Source: Flavisolibacter ginsenosidimutans
GTDB lineage: Bacteria > Bacteroidota > Bacteroidia > Chitinophagales > Chitinophagaceae
Reading direction: 5' to 3'
Length of the DNA stretch: 64,000 nucleotides
NCBI RefSeq assembly: GCF_007970805.1
Contig: NZ_CP042433.1
Location: 620,001-684,000 of the forward strand
The notes under the pieces were generated by a model. The model made no database searches. It saw only the letters and a program-made list of their open reading frames with translations, and was not told where the DNA came from. Below, piece by piece: positions 8,760-18,272 of the stretch; the first letter of the stretch is position 1; each line of letters starts with the position of its first letter. A program made the position numbers and the translations under genes.

Positions 8760-9641
8760 TTAGTTATTTGCTGTTCCATTTGTAGCAATAAATGCTTCTA
8801 TGTCTGCCTTTGTATGAGGTATTGTAATTGCTGTTATGATTTTATCAGGAAGAGGAATTTGCTTATCTGTTAACGATAAAGGCCTGTGCGCAATGATCGG
8901 CATTTCGCCCCGGTATACGTCAAGGTCAAAAATGCAAAGTGTTGGTAAGGTCTTTTTGTCGACAAGTTCGTCTACGTCTATTTGTAAGGTATCAGCATAA
9001 TGTGCATACGGAGCTACAATCAATGACCGTGGATGATACCAATAGAAATTTGATGACATAGTATTCCCTTTTTGTCTTTGTGCGAAGACATCCACTAATA
9101 TTCTTGCAAAACCATATTGTCCATTTGCAATTTTGAAAGCTATGATATCACCTTCTTTGATTTTAACGCTCAACCGTTTTTGGGAAAGTTCTTTACCTAA
9201 CCAATCAAAATAATTAGCAGGTACTTTGCTTATGTAACTTGTTATCCATTTTTCAATGTCACTATAATTTTTGATGTCTCCATCTTCTGCAAAACTTCTA
9301 ATAAAGAATACTTTTCTTTTATTGTCGTAAACATGAATGCCGCCTCCCCGAAAAGAAGCAGAGAACTGAATACCCGACCCCTTAAAATTTAGAATTTTAG
9401 AAACGGTCAACTTTTGCTCTTTGCCTCTTGCAGTTTTAGGCAGCAAAATTTGCCTGTATTTAGTTTCTATATCGGTGTCATATTCACAGTAACCAAAACT
9501 GTAGTCAAGAACCTTTACGATTCTGTCACCTTGATAATAAACAGTTGTTGTGTCCTTCAATTGTACTTTTTCGCAATTGTCAGTTACAGTAAGAAGTCCG
9601 AAATATCGTCTTTGATTATTTGTCAGCTCGTAAAGGGTCAT
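8760..9641 (-). CDS. Imm26-like immunity-type protein
   Basis: 293 residues from the ATG at 9641 (opening MTLYELTNNQRRYFGL, a start shared by other Bacteroidota relatives). An in-frame ATG at 9710 adds 23 unlikely residues. The N-terminal half (about 1-150) is an uncharacterised domain. From about residue 165 KIKEGDIIAFKIANGQYGFARIL matches the Imm26 pattern of polymorphic-toxin immunity proteins. No signal peptide. No toxin gene with PT/Rhs or LXG features is near, so this would be an orphan immunity gene if the family call is right. It is more AT-rich than its neighbours and all flanking core genes read the other way, which fits acquisition. Function is inferred from the domain only. Confidence 0.6.
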   Translation of the reverse strand: MTLYELTNNQRRYFGLLTVTDNCEKVQLKDTTTVYYQGDRIVKVLDYSFGYCEYDTDIETKYRQILLPKTARGKEQKLTVSKILNFKGSGIQFSASFRGGGIHVYDNKRKVFFIRSFAEDGDIKNYSDIEKWITSYISKVPANYFDWLGKELSQKRLSVKIKEGDIIAFKIANGQYGFARILVDVFAQRQKGNTMSSNFYWYHPRSLIVAPYAHYADTLQIDVDELVDKKTLPTLCIFDLDVYRGEMPIIAHRPLSLTDKQIPLPDKIITAITIPHTKADIEAFIATNGTANN

Positions 9642-9850
9642 AATAAGCTTGCGTGCAGCTCGTAAATATATGACACCTTTTTGCCGGCCAAAAAAAAGCT
9701 TAGCCTTCATTTTAAACCTTTTTGTCTTCGTTCACCGGATTGTCGGTGGGCGACCCATTGCATTCGCCATTCTAATCGCCGCCCTAAGTTTATCCGCTTC
9801 ATTGGTTCATTTCCCGCACTCTCCTTATCTTCCCACTCTATTCCCTGCTT

Positions 9851-12292
9851 ATGCGCATCATCCCTTTTATCGTCAGCACCGTCGTCACCGTTGCGCTTGT
9901 GTTTGCGCTCAACAAACGCTGGGGCAAGGTGCCTGATCTTGGCAATTTTCTTTCGCCGCAAACCGGCTTTTGGCAGGCTGCCGAAGGCGATGGCGAAGAC
10001 CGCAACGAAAGCTTTTCTTTCCCGAGTCTGAAAGGCAAGGCCAGCGTTTATTTGGACGAACGCCTCGTGCCGCACGTCTTTGCCGACAACGACGAAGACG
10101 CCTATTTCGCACAAGGCTTTCTGCACGCAAAGTATCGCTTGTGGCAAATGGAATTGCAAACCTATGCCGCCGCTGGCCGCATTGCCGAACATCTTGGCAA
10201 CGATCCGAAGTTCATCAATTTCGACCGCGAACAACGCCGCTCCGGAATGGTATATGCCGCCGAAAATGCCCTGAAGGTTTTTGAATCCGATCCTGAATCA
10301 AAAGCGAGCTGCGATGCTTACACCGCCGGTGTAAATGCTTACATCAACGGCTTAACGCAAAGCACACTTCCCATCGAATACAAATTACTTGGCTACAAGC
10401 CCGAACCCTGGAGCAATTTGAAAATCGCCTTGTTCTTAAAGCAAATGAGCAAAACGCTTGCGGGTTACGATGAAGATCTGGAGAACACAGCAGCAAAACC
10501 ACGGTTAAGCTTTGAAGACCTCATGCAATTGGACAAACAAGTTCCGGATTCTTTGTTGCCCATCGTTCCGAAAGGAACGGCCTTTGATGCACCAAGCGTT
10601 GTGCCGGTAAAACCTGCCAATGCCGATTCGCTTTATTTTGAAAAAAGAGACACGGTAAAAGTTATACAGGTTTCAAAACCCAATCCGCTAAACGGTAGTA
10701 ACAATTGGGTCGTAAGCGGAAAGAAAACGGCCAGCGGCGCACCCATTCTTTGCAATGATCCGCATCTTGAATTGACCTTCCCTTCCATCTGGTACGAAAT
10801 GCAAATCACTACGCCGAACGTGAATGTTTACGGCGCAACTTTTCCCGGTTCGCCCAACGTTATTATTGGCTTTAACGACAACATTGCCTGGGGTGTAACC
10901 AATGCGCAACGCGACGTTCGCGATTGGTACGAAATTCAATTTAAAGACGACAGCCGCAAAGAGTATTTATACAACGGCAACTGGACGTCCACGCAGTTTC
11001 GCATTGATACCATTAAAGTGAAAGGCGCCGCCAATGTTTACGACAGCGTTGCCTACACCGTATTTGGTCCGGTGGTTTATGACAAAACATTTTCAAAAGA
11101 ACTTTCAAAAAACAAAGCCCTTGCGCTGCGGTGGACCGCTCATGACGCATCAAACGAAGGCCTTACGTTTTACAAATTAAACCGCGCAAAAAACTACAAC
11201 GATTACTTAGCCGCCATTAAAACCTTTACCACGCCGGGGCAAAACTTTGTGTTTGAAAGTCGGGGTGGTGACATTGCTATTTGGCAACAAGGCAAGTTTC
11301 CCGCACGCTGGTATGGGCAGGGCGTTTACCTGATGCGCGGAACGGACAGCAGCTATCAGTGGCAAGGTTTTATACCGCAAGCGGAAAATCCACACGCATT
11401 AAATCCCGAACGCGGCTTTCTGGAAAGCGCTAACCAGCGGCCCGTTGACTCAACCTATCCTTATTTCATTCCCGGTAATTACATCACGCCACGCGGCATT
11501 TCCATTGAAAGAAACCTTAGCCGCATGAACAACATTACCGTTGACGACATGAAGGCGTTGCAAAACAACGTTTATTCGGTGATGGCAGAAGACGCAAGGA
11601 AAATCTTGTTGCACAACGTAAACGAAAATACCTTGGATGCCGATGCCAAAAATTATTTGACAACCTTCAAAAGCTGGGATTTAAACACAAGCGCCGCATC
11701 CACCGGCGCAACGGTTTATCAAACCTGGATGGACAGTTTAAAGCAAGGGATATGGCGCGATGAATGGCAGCGTGATTCGTTGCGAAATCCTTACCCCACA
11801 GAAGAAACGCTGGTTGAATGGATTCACAAAGATTCTGCGTTTAAATGGATAGATGATGTAAGCACACCGCAGCATGAAACGCTTCGCGATGTGGTAACGC
11901 AGGCTTTTGAAAAAGCAGCGGCTCAACTAAAAAAAGACGAAGCTGCGGGCAAGCTGCAATGGGCGGCGCACAAAGACCCGATCATCTTTCACCTGCTCAA
12001 GGCAGCCGTTCCTTCTTTCTCCCGAAAGATACCCGTCGGCGGCTGGAGCAACGTGATCAACGCCGTTACAGATACACACGGTCCAAGCTGGCGCATGATT
12101 GTGCAGATGTCGTCGCCAACGGAAGCCTGGGGCGTTTATCCCGGTGGACAAGACGGCAATCCAGGCAGCAAGTTTTACGACAATTTTGTTGACACCTGGG
12201 CCACCGGGAAATATTACCGCTTGTGGATGATGAAAGAATCTGAGAAGAACGACAAGCGCATCATCGGTACGTTAAACTTTAATCGAGGATAA
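9851..12292 (+). CDS. Penicillin acylase family Ntn-hydrolase
   Basis: 813 residues, normal for a precursor with an N-terminal helix (signal anchor, residues 3-20), alpha chain, spacer and beta chain. The autoproteolysis/nucleophile site is in NGSNNWVVSG, with Ser near residue 283 becoming the N-terminus of the beta chain. Supporting motifs: YFAQGFLHAKYRLWQMELQ in the alpha chain, NDPHLELTFPSIWYEM, and GFNDNIAWGVTNA. Such enzymes hydrolyse amides (beta-lactam side chains, acyl-homoserine lactones, N-acyl amino acids) in the periplasm; the real substrate is unknown. The next genes lie on the same strand but about 100 bp away. Confidence 0.9.
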   Translation: MRIIPFIVSTVVTVALVFALNKRWGKVPDLGNFLSPQTGFWQAAEGDGEDRNESFSFPSLKGKASVYLDERLVPHVFADNDEDAYFAQGFLHAKYRLWQMELQTYAAAGRIAEHLGNDPKFINFDREQRRSGMVYAAENALKVFESDPESKASCDAYTAGVNAYINGLTQSTLPIEYKLLGYKPEPWSNLKIALFLKQMSKTLAGYDEDLENTAAKPRLSFEDLMQLDKQVPDSLLPIVPKGTAFDAPSVVPVKPANADSLYFEKRDTVKVIQVSKPNPLNGSNNWVVSGKKTASGAPILCNDPHLELTFPSIWYEMQITTPNVNVYGATFPGSPNVIIGFNDNIAWGVTNAQRDVRDWYEIQFKDDSRKEYLYNGNWTSTQFRIDTIKVKGAANVYDSVAYTVFGPVVYDKTFSKELSKNKALALRWTAHDASNEGLTFYKLNRAKNYNDYLAAIKTFTTPGQNFVFESRGGDIAIWQQGKFPARWYGQGVYLMRGTDSSYQWQGFIPQAENPHALNPERGFLESANQRPVDSTYPYFIPGNYITPRGISIERNLSRMNNITVDDMKALQNNVYSVMAEDARKILLHNVNENTLDADAKNYLTTFKSWDLNTSAASTGATVYQTWMDSLKQGIWRDEWQRDSLRNPYPTEETLVEWIHKDSAFKWIDDVSTPQHETLRDVVTQAFEKAAAQLKKDEAAGKLQWAAHKDPIIFHLLKAAVPSFSRKIPVGGWSNVINAVTDTHGPSWRMIVQMSSPTEAWGVYPGGQDGNPGSKFYDNFVDTWATGKYYRLWMMKESEKNDKRIIGTLNFNRG

Positions 12293-12347
12293 ATTCAACC
12301 AAAATTCAAAACTAAAAAGCCAAAAAACCTAAGGCACTTACAGTTTT

Positions 12348-12355
12348 TACTTTTG
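12348..12355 (+). promoter_or_regulatory. -7-like box TACTTTTG
   Basis: Fits TAnnTTTG, about 40 bp before the small membrane protein start at 12397. No -33 TTG was found; low confidence. Confidence 0.25.
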
Positions 12356-12396
12356 CATTTTGACTTTTCAGTTTACTCATCGCAAGCCTTTGCCAA

Positions 12397-12738
12397 ATGA
12401 AATTCTTACTCGCTATTTTACTCACCGCTGCTCTTGCTTTTCTCGCCGGATTGTATTCGCCCTGGTGGAGCATTGCCGTCATTGCTTTTCTCGTTGCCCT
12501 GCTTGTTAAACAGCCTTATGGCGTTGCGTTCGTCTCGGGCTTTGCGGGCATTTTTTTGTGTTGGGGCTTGCTGGCTTTTTGGATTGACATAAAAAACAAC
12601 CACAACCTTTCGCACAAGATTGCGCAAATCATTCCTTTGGGCGGTTCACCGGTTTTGCTAATTTTAGTGACGGCCCTTGTGGGTGCGCTTGTCGGTGGTT
12701 TTGCTGCGGCAAGCGGCAGTTCGTTGCGACAGCGTTAG
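12397..12738 (+). CDS. Small integral membrane protein, unknown function
   Basis: 113 residues, almost entirely hydrophobic, with about four helices: residues 1-20, 25-40, 45-65 and 85-108, the last glycine/alanine rich. No family is recognised. It sits 27 bp upstream of the sensor kinase gene on the same strand, so the two are probably cotranscribed. Codon pattern resembles the neighbours. Confidence 0.65.
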   Translation: MKFLLAILLTAALAFLAGLYSPWWSIAVIAFLVALLVKQPYGVAFVSGFAGIFLCWGLLAFWIDIKNNHNLSHKIAQIIPLGGSPVLLILVTALVGALVGGFAAASGSSLRQR

Positions 12739-12765
12739 CGTCTTACTTCTTCCGAAACAAACCGT

Positions 12766-15700
12766 ATGAACAAACTTTTCTGTTTGCTGGTTTTGGCTTG
12801 TTCTTCTTTGCAGGCGCAAGAAATAAAACCGGCAGTAGAAAAGTCTTCGCTTCGCTTTACGCTGCCCGGTGTGTTGAAAAAAGCGGGCATCAAAAAAGTC
12901 AAAACACTTTTCACCGACAGCCGTTCTTTAACCTGGATTGGAACCGAGAACGGACTTTATCGTTACGACGGCACGGCAACGGTTTACCTGCGCCATTACA
13001 ACAACAAAGCGGAAACGCTACCATCAAACAACATCACCGGCATTGCCGAAGACAAGGAAGGAAGATTGTGGATTGGAACACTTGGCGGCGTGGCGGAACT
13101 CAACGCGTACAGTTTGCAATGCAAACGATACCGTCAAAAGGATGGCTTGTTGAAGACTGATTTCGACAACAAAGTTTTTGTAGACGCAGGTGGAAAAATT
13201 TGGACGGGCAATGCGGGTGGATTGGAATTGTACAACGCCAAAGAAAACCGCTTCACGCAGGTTTGGATCAACGAAGAATGGAAGGGCAAAAAATTATCGG
13301 CTTACGTTACCTGTCTTTGCGATTGGAAGGCCGACAGTCTTGTTCTCGGTACGTTCGTCGATTTGGTTGTGGTCAGCAAAAAAAATTTTGGCTTTCGCCG
13401 CATTGCTTTACCCAACGCTCCAATAACGGTGATGTCGCTTGCCGTTGATCCGTTTGGAAAACTTTGGTGCGGCACCTGGGGTTACGGTGGTTTTGTGTTC
13501 GACAAAGAACTTCAACATCCACAAAACATTCATTGGAACAAAAGCCTCGAAGGCAGCGGCATTCTTCGCAAACTTTCTCCCGTCAAAATTTCCAATGAAG
13601 AGAACATGCTTCTTGCCGTTGGCAACGGTCTTGTGCAACTGCCTTTTGACAAAGAAGGCAAACCGCAATTTCAAAAGGCTGTTTATTTTGAAGCGCCGCA
13701 GGAAACGGAATCCGTTTTTTCTTTTGACGCCGTTAACAGCAGTACAATGCTTGTTGCCGGTTCGGGCGGAATGGCAAATTTTTCCTTGCTATCCGACCGT
13801 TTTACCAAATTGCCCATCCCCGCAAAAGGCAGTTTGCAGGAGCCCTCGGAATTTACCCTCAACAACAATCATTATTTGGTGCAACCTACCTGGCACAGCG
13901 GGCAAGGCGTCTTTCTTGTAAACGAAGAAGCCGGCAGCTATAAACAGTTTACTCGTTTGCCTTTTGAAAGCAACGAAGGCACAAACGTTTCTTCCTTTTT
14001 ACCCGACAATCGCGGACGATTTTGGTGCGCTTCGTTTGGGGGGGTAACCGTATTGGATACCAGGGGAGAACTGCTGTATGATTTTTCAAAAGCGAAAGGA
14101 GCCGATACCCTAACGCGGCGAAAAACAAATGGTCTTTTTATCCGCAACGATACCGTTTGGGTGCTTTGTTACAAAGCCGGCGTTGATTTGTACAATCTCG
14201 ATTTTAAAAAGCTCGGTCATTTACAGGTCAATGGCCCGCCGCTTGCGGAAGGCCCGGTTTGGAAAATTTTTGGCGACGCCAAAAACCGCGTTTGGCTTTG
14301 CGGCAACGATGCATTATGGCAATACTTTCCCGGGCAAAAACAGTTTCAGCAAATTGATTTAAGCGAGGAGAAAACCGGCTGCATGGTGAACGACATTGCA
14401 GAAGGAAAAAACGGTCATTTGTTTGTAGCCACGCAACAAGGTTTGGCAGATTACAATCCGGAAAACGGCCGGCACCGTTTTCTTCGTTCGCCGCTTTTGC
14501 AAAAAGAAGACGAGGTTTATTCCGTAACATGCGACGCTGCGAACCGGCTTTGGTTCATCACGGCAAATCATCTTGTTTGTTACGATCCTGCAACAAACCA
14601 TTTCACACTTTACGACGACAAAGACGGCATTCAAACAAAGTCCGAACTGCAATGGGTGAAATCGTTCGACGGTCATTGCTTTTATCTTTCGCAGAGTAAC
14701 GGCGTGTACAGGTTTTACCCCGATCAATGGACCTCTTCCGGCGAACCGCCAAAGCTTGTTCTTCACCAGTTGCAAATAGCCGACAGCAATTGGGTTTACA
14801 GTCAACCGCCGTCAACGCTTAGCCTGGATTATAATCAAAATAGAATTTACGTAGAATACGACGGCATCAATTACGAGAACCCCGAGCAAAATACCTATGC
14901 TTCGCGTTTGCAGCCGCTGGAAAAAGAGTGGACGTTCTCGAACCGCAATTTTGTGCAATACAGCAATCTTTCTCCGGGTGATTATGTGCTTCGTTTAAAA
15001 GTATCCAACAACGCCGGACGATGGAGCGATGACTTCGTTTTGAACGTTCGCATTGCGCCACCGTTTTGGCTCACGTGGTGGTTTTTGCTGGGGACGGCTT
15101 TGATCTTCGTTGGCCTTTTAATTCTTATGGTTCGTTACATCAGCCAGCGAAACCTGCGCGAAAAAATTCTGCGGCTGGAGAAGCAAACGGCCATCGAAAA
15201 AGAACGCAACCGCATTGCGCAAGACATGCACGACGACCTGGGAAGCGGGCTTACTAAAATTGCCATCCTGAGTGAAGTAGCCAAAACACAATTAACCGGC
15301 AACGAAGCTGCCGTTACGCCGTTGGAAAAAATTTCTACTTCATCCAGAGAGCTTGTTGACAACCTGCAAGACATTATCTGGGTATTGAATCCGCGGAATG
15401 ATTCATTGGAAAATACGGTTGCGTATTTGCGCGAATATGCTGTAAAGTTTTTCGAGTCAACCCAAACCGATGTACGCTTTCATTTTCCCGAAACAATTCC
15501 TTCACACAAATTATCCGAAGAGCAACGGCGCAATTTGTTTTTGGTGATGAAGGAAACGCTGAACAACGTGGCCAAACACGCAGCGGCCACAGTGGTCGAA
15601 ATCAACATGCAGCTAAAAAACGACAGTCTGCAATTTGTTGTCTGTGACAACGGCAAGGGCTTTGAAACAAGAAACGTCCGTCAGTGGTCAAACGGGTTGC

Positions 15701-15798
15701 AAAACATGCGGCAACGCATGGAGCAGATTGGTGGAAGCTATTGCATTAAAAGCGAAGAAGGCGGGGGCACAACGACGATGATTGTATTGCCGCTTTAA
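12766..15798 (+). CDS. Two-component sensor histidine kinase with ligand-binding propeller
   Basis: 1010 residues. Signal peptide (1-18), then about 14 regulator-propeller repeats (phrases such as GLWIGT/RLWIGTLGGVAEL and FWCASFGGV) forming a periplasmic double propeller, then a Y_Y_Y domain (about 690-760), one membrane helix near 766-790, a short coiled coil, and a cytoplasmic HisKA_3 kinase. The phosphoacceptor His is in RIAQDMHDDLGSGLTK, near residue 822. The ATPase domain has an N-box (ETLNNVAKHA), DNGKGF and the NGLQNMRQRME end. Unlike hybrid kinases of this phylum there is no receiver or AraC domain, and no response regulator gene is adjacent. It probably senses an extracellular glycan or other ligand; the partner is unknown. 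Confidence 0.92.
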   Translation: MNKLFCLLVLACSSLQAQEIKPAVEKSSLRFTLPGVLKKAGIKKVKTLFTDSRSLTWIGTENGLYRYDGTATVYLRHYNNKAETLPSNNITGIAEDKEGRLWIGTLGGVAELNAYSLQCKRYRQKDGLLKTDFDNKVFVDAGGKIWTGNAGGLELYNAKENRFTQVWINEEWKGKKLSAYVTCLCDWKADSLVLGTFVDLVVVSKKNFGFRRIALPNAPITVMSLAVDPFGKLWCGTWGYGGFVFDKELQHPQNIHWNKSLEGSGILRKLSPVKISNEENMLLAVGNGLVQLPFDKEGKPQFQKAVYFEAPQETESVFSFDAVNSSTMLVAGSGGMANFSLLSDRFTKLPIPAKGSLQEPSEFTLNNNHYLVQPTWHSGQGVFLVNEEAGSYKQFTRLPFESNEGTNVSSFLPDNRGRFWCASFGGVTVLDTRGELLYDFSKAKGADTLTRRKTNGLFIRNDTVWVLCYKAGVDLYNLDFKKLGHLQVNGPPLAEGPVWKIFGDAKNRVWLCGNDALWQYFPGQKQFQQIDLSEEKTGCMVNDIAEGKNGHLFVATQQGLADYNPENGRHRFLRSPLLQKEDEVYSVTCDAANRLWFITANHLVCYDPATNHFTLYDDKDGIQTKSELQWVKSFDGHCFYLSQSNGVYRFYPDQWTSSGEPPKLVLHQLQIADSNWVYSQPPSTLSLDYNQNRIYVEYDGINYENPEQNTYASRLQPLEKEWTFSNRNFVQYSNLSPGDYVLRLKVSNNAGRWSDDFVLNVRIAPPFWLTWWFLLGTALIFVGLLILMVRYISQRNLREKILRLEKQTAIEKERNRIAQDMHDDLGSGLTKIAILSEVAKTQLTGNEAAVTPLEKISTSSRELVDNLQDIIWVLNPRNDSLENTVAYLREYAVKFFESTQTDVRFHFPETIPSHKLSEEQRRNLFLVMKETLNNVAKHAAATVVEINMQLKNDSLQFVVCDNGKGFETRNVRQWSNGLQNMRQRMEQIGGSYCIKSEEGGGTTTMIVLPL

Positions 15799-15972
15799 TC
15801 ACCGGGGAACGACACAAACAAAATGCTCAGTAGCGATAAGAACGTACAAGAGTGCGACGCAACGAAAGTCCAATGGATAGATGAACTTCTGGCCCATAAA
15901 AATGATTGTGCTGAAAGAGTAATTAAAAGCCTTAAAGTTTCTCCGGCCCAAGTTCCCTTTAGGGACAGGGTT

Positions 15973-15980
15973 TATCTTTG
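15973..15980 (+). promoter_or_regulatory. -7 box TATCTTTG of pepT
   Basis: Matches TAnnTTTG and ends 4 nt before the ATG at 15985, the same geometry as at pcm. It supports the shorter pepT start. Confidence 0.4.
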
Positions 15981-15984
15981 GCCG

Positions 15985-17244
15985 ATGTTTGCAAACTACA
16001 CCTTCACGGCTGCCGACCGCTTTCTGCGTTACGTGCAGATTGACACGCAGAGCAACCCGCTTTCCGGCACGCAACCAACAAGCGAAAAGCAAAAAGACTT
16101 ATCGCGTTTGCTGGTGGATGAATTAAAGGCAATGGGCCTTGCCGATGCGGAAATAGATGAATGGGGTTATGTGTACGCAACAATTCCGTCGAACACCAAT
16201 AAAGACGTTCCAACGATTTGTTTCTGTGCTCACGTGGACACCGCACCTGATGCAAGCGGCAGCGGCGTAAAACCGATACTTCACAAAAGCTATAATGGCG
16301 AAGACATCGTTCTTCCTGATGACAAAACCCAAGTACTCCGCAAAGCTGATTTTCCGTATCTCGAAAGATTAATTGGGCACGACATCATTACCGCAAGCGG
16401 CACGACTTTGCTGGGTTCCGACGACAAAGCAGGCGTGGCGGAAATTATGGACGCCGCTAACTTTTTAATGACGCATCCCGACGCGAAGCACGGAAAGATT
16501 CGCCTGCTGTTTACACCCGACGAAGAAGTAGGGAAGGGTACGGCCAAAGTGGACATGAAAAAACTGGATGCGCATTTCGGCTACACGCTCGACGGTGGCG
16601 ATGCGGGTTCGCTGGAAGACGAAACCTTTAGCGCCGACGGTGTGCAACTCATTATTCACGGCGTGATTACGCATCCCGGTTATGCAAAGGATAAAATGGT
16701 GAACGCGTTGAAAATTGCCGGTGATGTCTTGGCCTCGTTGCCGCGTGCCGAACTTTCGCCCGAAACCACCGAAAGCAAGCAGGGCTTCATTCATCCCGTT
16801 CGTGTGGACGGCATTGCGGAGAAGGCAACGATTGATTTTATTGTCCGCGATTTTGTGACCGATGGCTTAAAGAAGAAAGAAGATTTTCTGTTAGGCATTG
16901 TGGAGATGGTGATGGAAAATTACCCGGCGGCCAAGTTTGAATTGGCCGTAACGGAGCAATACCGCAACATGAAAGAAGTGCTTGACCAGCATCCGCAGGT
17001 AGTGAACTTTGCCAAAGAAGCTATTGAACGCAGTGGGCTTAAACTAAAAATGGAAAGCATTCGCGGCGGCACCGACGGCAGCCGTCTTTCCTTTATGGGT
17101 TTGCCTTGTCCTAATTTGTTTGCCGGCGAGCAGGCCATTCATTCCAAGCTTGAATTTATTTCGGTACAGGACATGAACAAGGCGGTTGAAACCATTGTGC
17201 ATTTGGCGATGATTTGGGAAGAGAAAGGAGAACAAAAAGGTTAA
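15985..17244 (+). CDS. pepT: Peptidase T (tripeptide aminopeptidase)
   Basis: 419 residues from the chosen ATG, close to the usual 408-412 of PepT. It is a cytosolic M20B zinc exopeptidase removing the N-terminal residue of tripeptides. Metal and catalytic motifs: CAHVDTAPD (His and Asp), LLGSDDKAGVAEIMD (bridging Asp), FTPDEEVGKG (catalytic Glu pair), TLDGGDAGSLEDE (Asp ligand), and a C-terminal His in the GEQAIHSKLEFI region. An in-frame ATG at 15823 adds 54 residues of non-PepT sequence, and a -7 box lies just before 15985, so the long version is rejected. Confidence 0.93.
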   Translation: MFANYTFTAADRFLRYVQIDTQSNPLSGTQPTSEKQKDLSRLLVDELKAMGLADAEIDEWGYVYATIPSNTNKDVPTICFCAHVDTAPDASGSGVKPILHKSYNGEDIVLPDDKTQVLRKADFPYLERLIGHDIITASGTTLLGSDDKAGVAEIMDAANFLMTHPDAKHGKIRLLFTPDEEVGKGTAKVDMKKLDAHFGYTLDGGDAGSLEDETFSADGVQLIIHGVITHPGYAKDKMVNALKIAGDVLASLPRAELSPETTESKQGFIHPVRVDGIAEKATIDFIVRDFVTDGLKKKEDFLLGIVEMVMENYPAAKFELAVTEQYRNMKEVLDQHPQVVNFAKEAIERSGLKLKMESIRGGTDGSRLSFMGLPCPNLFAGEQAIHSKLEFISVQDMNKAVETIVHLAMIWEEKGEQKG

Positions 17245-17275
17245 GGGGTCCAATTGCTCATACGCTTGCCGGCGC

Positions 17276-18097
17276 TCATTTCAAAAAATCGTTTGTGGTG
17301 ACGCGTGTGTATTCCGGTGAGCAATCGAAAAAGTAATTCAACAAGTTCATGTGTCCGGCACCGAAGATCACCAGGATTCTATCGGAAGGCTTGGTTTCAA
17401 TGCGCTGGATGTTCCTGAAAATTTTCAGGTTCCGGCTAAACCAGCGGCCGGTTTCAAAATCAACGCCGGTAAAGTCATGCTCCTGCGACTCGTATTTGAA
17501 AAGGCCTGTCAAATAATTTCCCAGGCTCTTTTTTATGTTGGCTTCGTCGTTGGCTTGTTTTAATTCGGCTAAGATCCCTTTTGTTTTAAATACCGGTTCC
17601 CGCGCAAAACGTTTGGCTGCATCGGGATTGCTTTCAAAATAGCTCTCAAATTTTTTTGCTTCAATACTGTCTTTGCCGTAAACAATGTCGTTGATCCTGT
17701 TGTTGAAATTTCCCCACTCGTCAACGCAATAAAGTTTATTTAGTCCCAAACGTTTTGCCAGCCGAAAGCCGATCTGTTCTTCCTCGTTTCTTTTTAATGC
17801 ATAATTTCCACGCAGGTATTGGCCAAAGGTTGAATCAGTTGCACGTTGTTCAGAAGGCCGCCTTTCAATGACAATAACTGTGGGTTTGAACCGCGAAATT
17901 TTGCCGACGATGTCCTCGATCTCATTTTGATACGTTGGTTCAAGAACGTCAATTTGGTCTTTCTTGCTGATCTGTTTTACATCGAGGTTTGGGAAATTAA
18001 AATGAAACATTCCCAACGTCATGACTTGCGGTTTTTTGGACTGCGCCGTGACGGCCAACGAGAACAAAGGCAACAGGATTGATAAAATTATTTTCAT
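17276..18097 (-). CDS. DUF5694 family protein, exported
   Basis: 273 residues with a signal peptide (hydrophobic 3-17, cleavage after TAQS). The mature part resembles DUF5694/TraB-like proteins: an N-terminal VMTLGMFHF strand with His, a VIVIERRPSEQ motif with Glu, a conserved DEWGNF region, and a C-terminal FGAGHMNLLNYFF motif with His. The His/Glu spacing recalls the TraB/TIKI metalloprotease-like superfamily, so peptidase or erythromycin-esterase-like activity is possible, but no activity is known. It converges with pepT, 31 bp apart. Confidence 0.75.
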   Translation of the reverse strand: MKIILSILLPLFSLAVTAQSKKPQVMTLGMFHFNFPNLDVKQISKKDQIDVLEPTYQNEIEDIVGKISRFKPTVIVIERRPSEQRATDSTFGQYLRGNYALKRNEEEQIGFRLAKRLGLNKLYCVDEWGNFNNRINDIVYGKDSIEAKKFESYFESNPDAAKRFAREPVFKTKGILAELKQANDEANIKKSLGNYLTGLFKYESQEHDFTGVDFETGRWFSRNLKIFRNIQRIETKPSDRILVIFGAGHMNLLNYFFDCSPEYTRVTTNDFLK

Positions 18098-18272
18098 GTT
18101 TTTTTCGAGTAAAACGGGGAGTGCGGGATTTTGTTACAGGGTTTTAAAGAGAAGGCGACGGGAAAGCAGTGCTTCATGTGTGGCATTGACAGCAATGCAG
18201 TTGAAGCAAGTTAATCAAATGTCGTGTTCTTCGTCACCTAAATAGAGTTACGTCAAGCCATACTTGAAGCAA

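Noticed and set aside
9707..10234. A 175-residue minus-strand frame across the start of the penicillin acylase gene
   Set aside because: It overlaps a clear exported enzyme and shows no domain.
12766..15798. A hybrid two-component system (sensor plus receiver plus AraC)
   Set aside because: The reading frame ends after the HATPase domain; no receiver or AraC domain follows.
15823..15984. 54-residue N-terminal extension of PepT
   Set aside because: It does not resemble PepT; the 15985 start gives the normal length and has a -7 box directly upstream.
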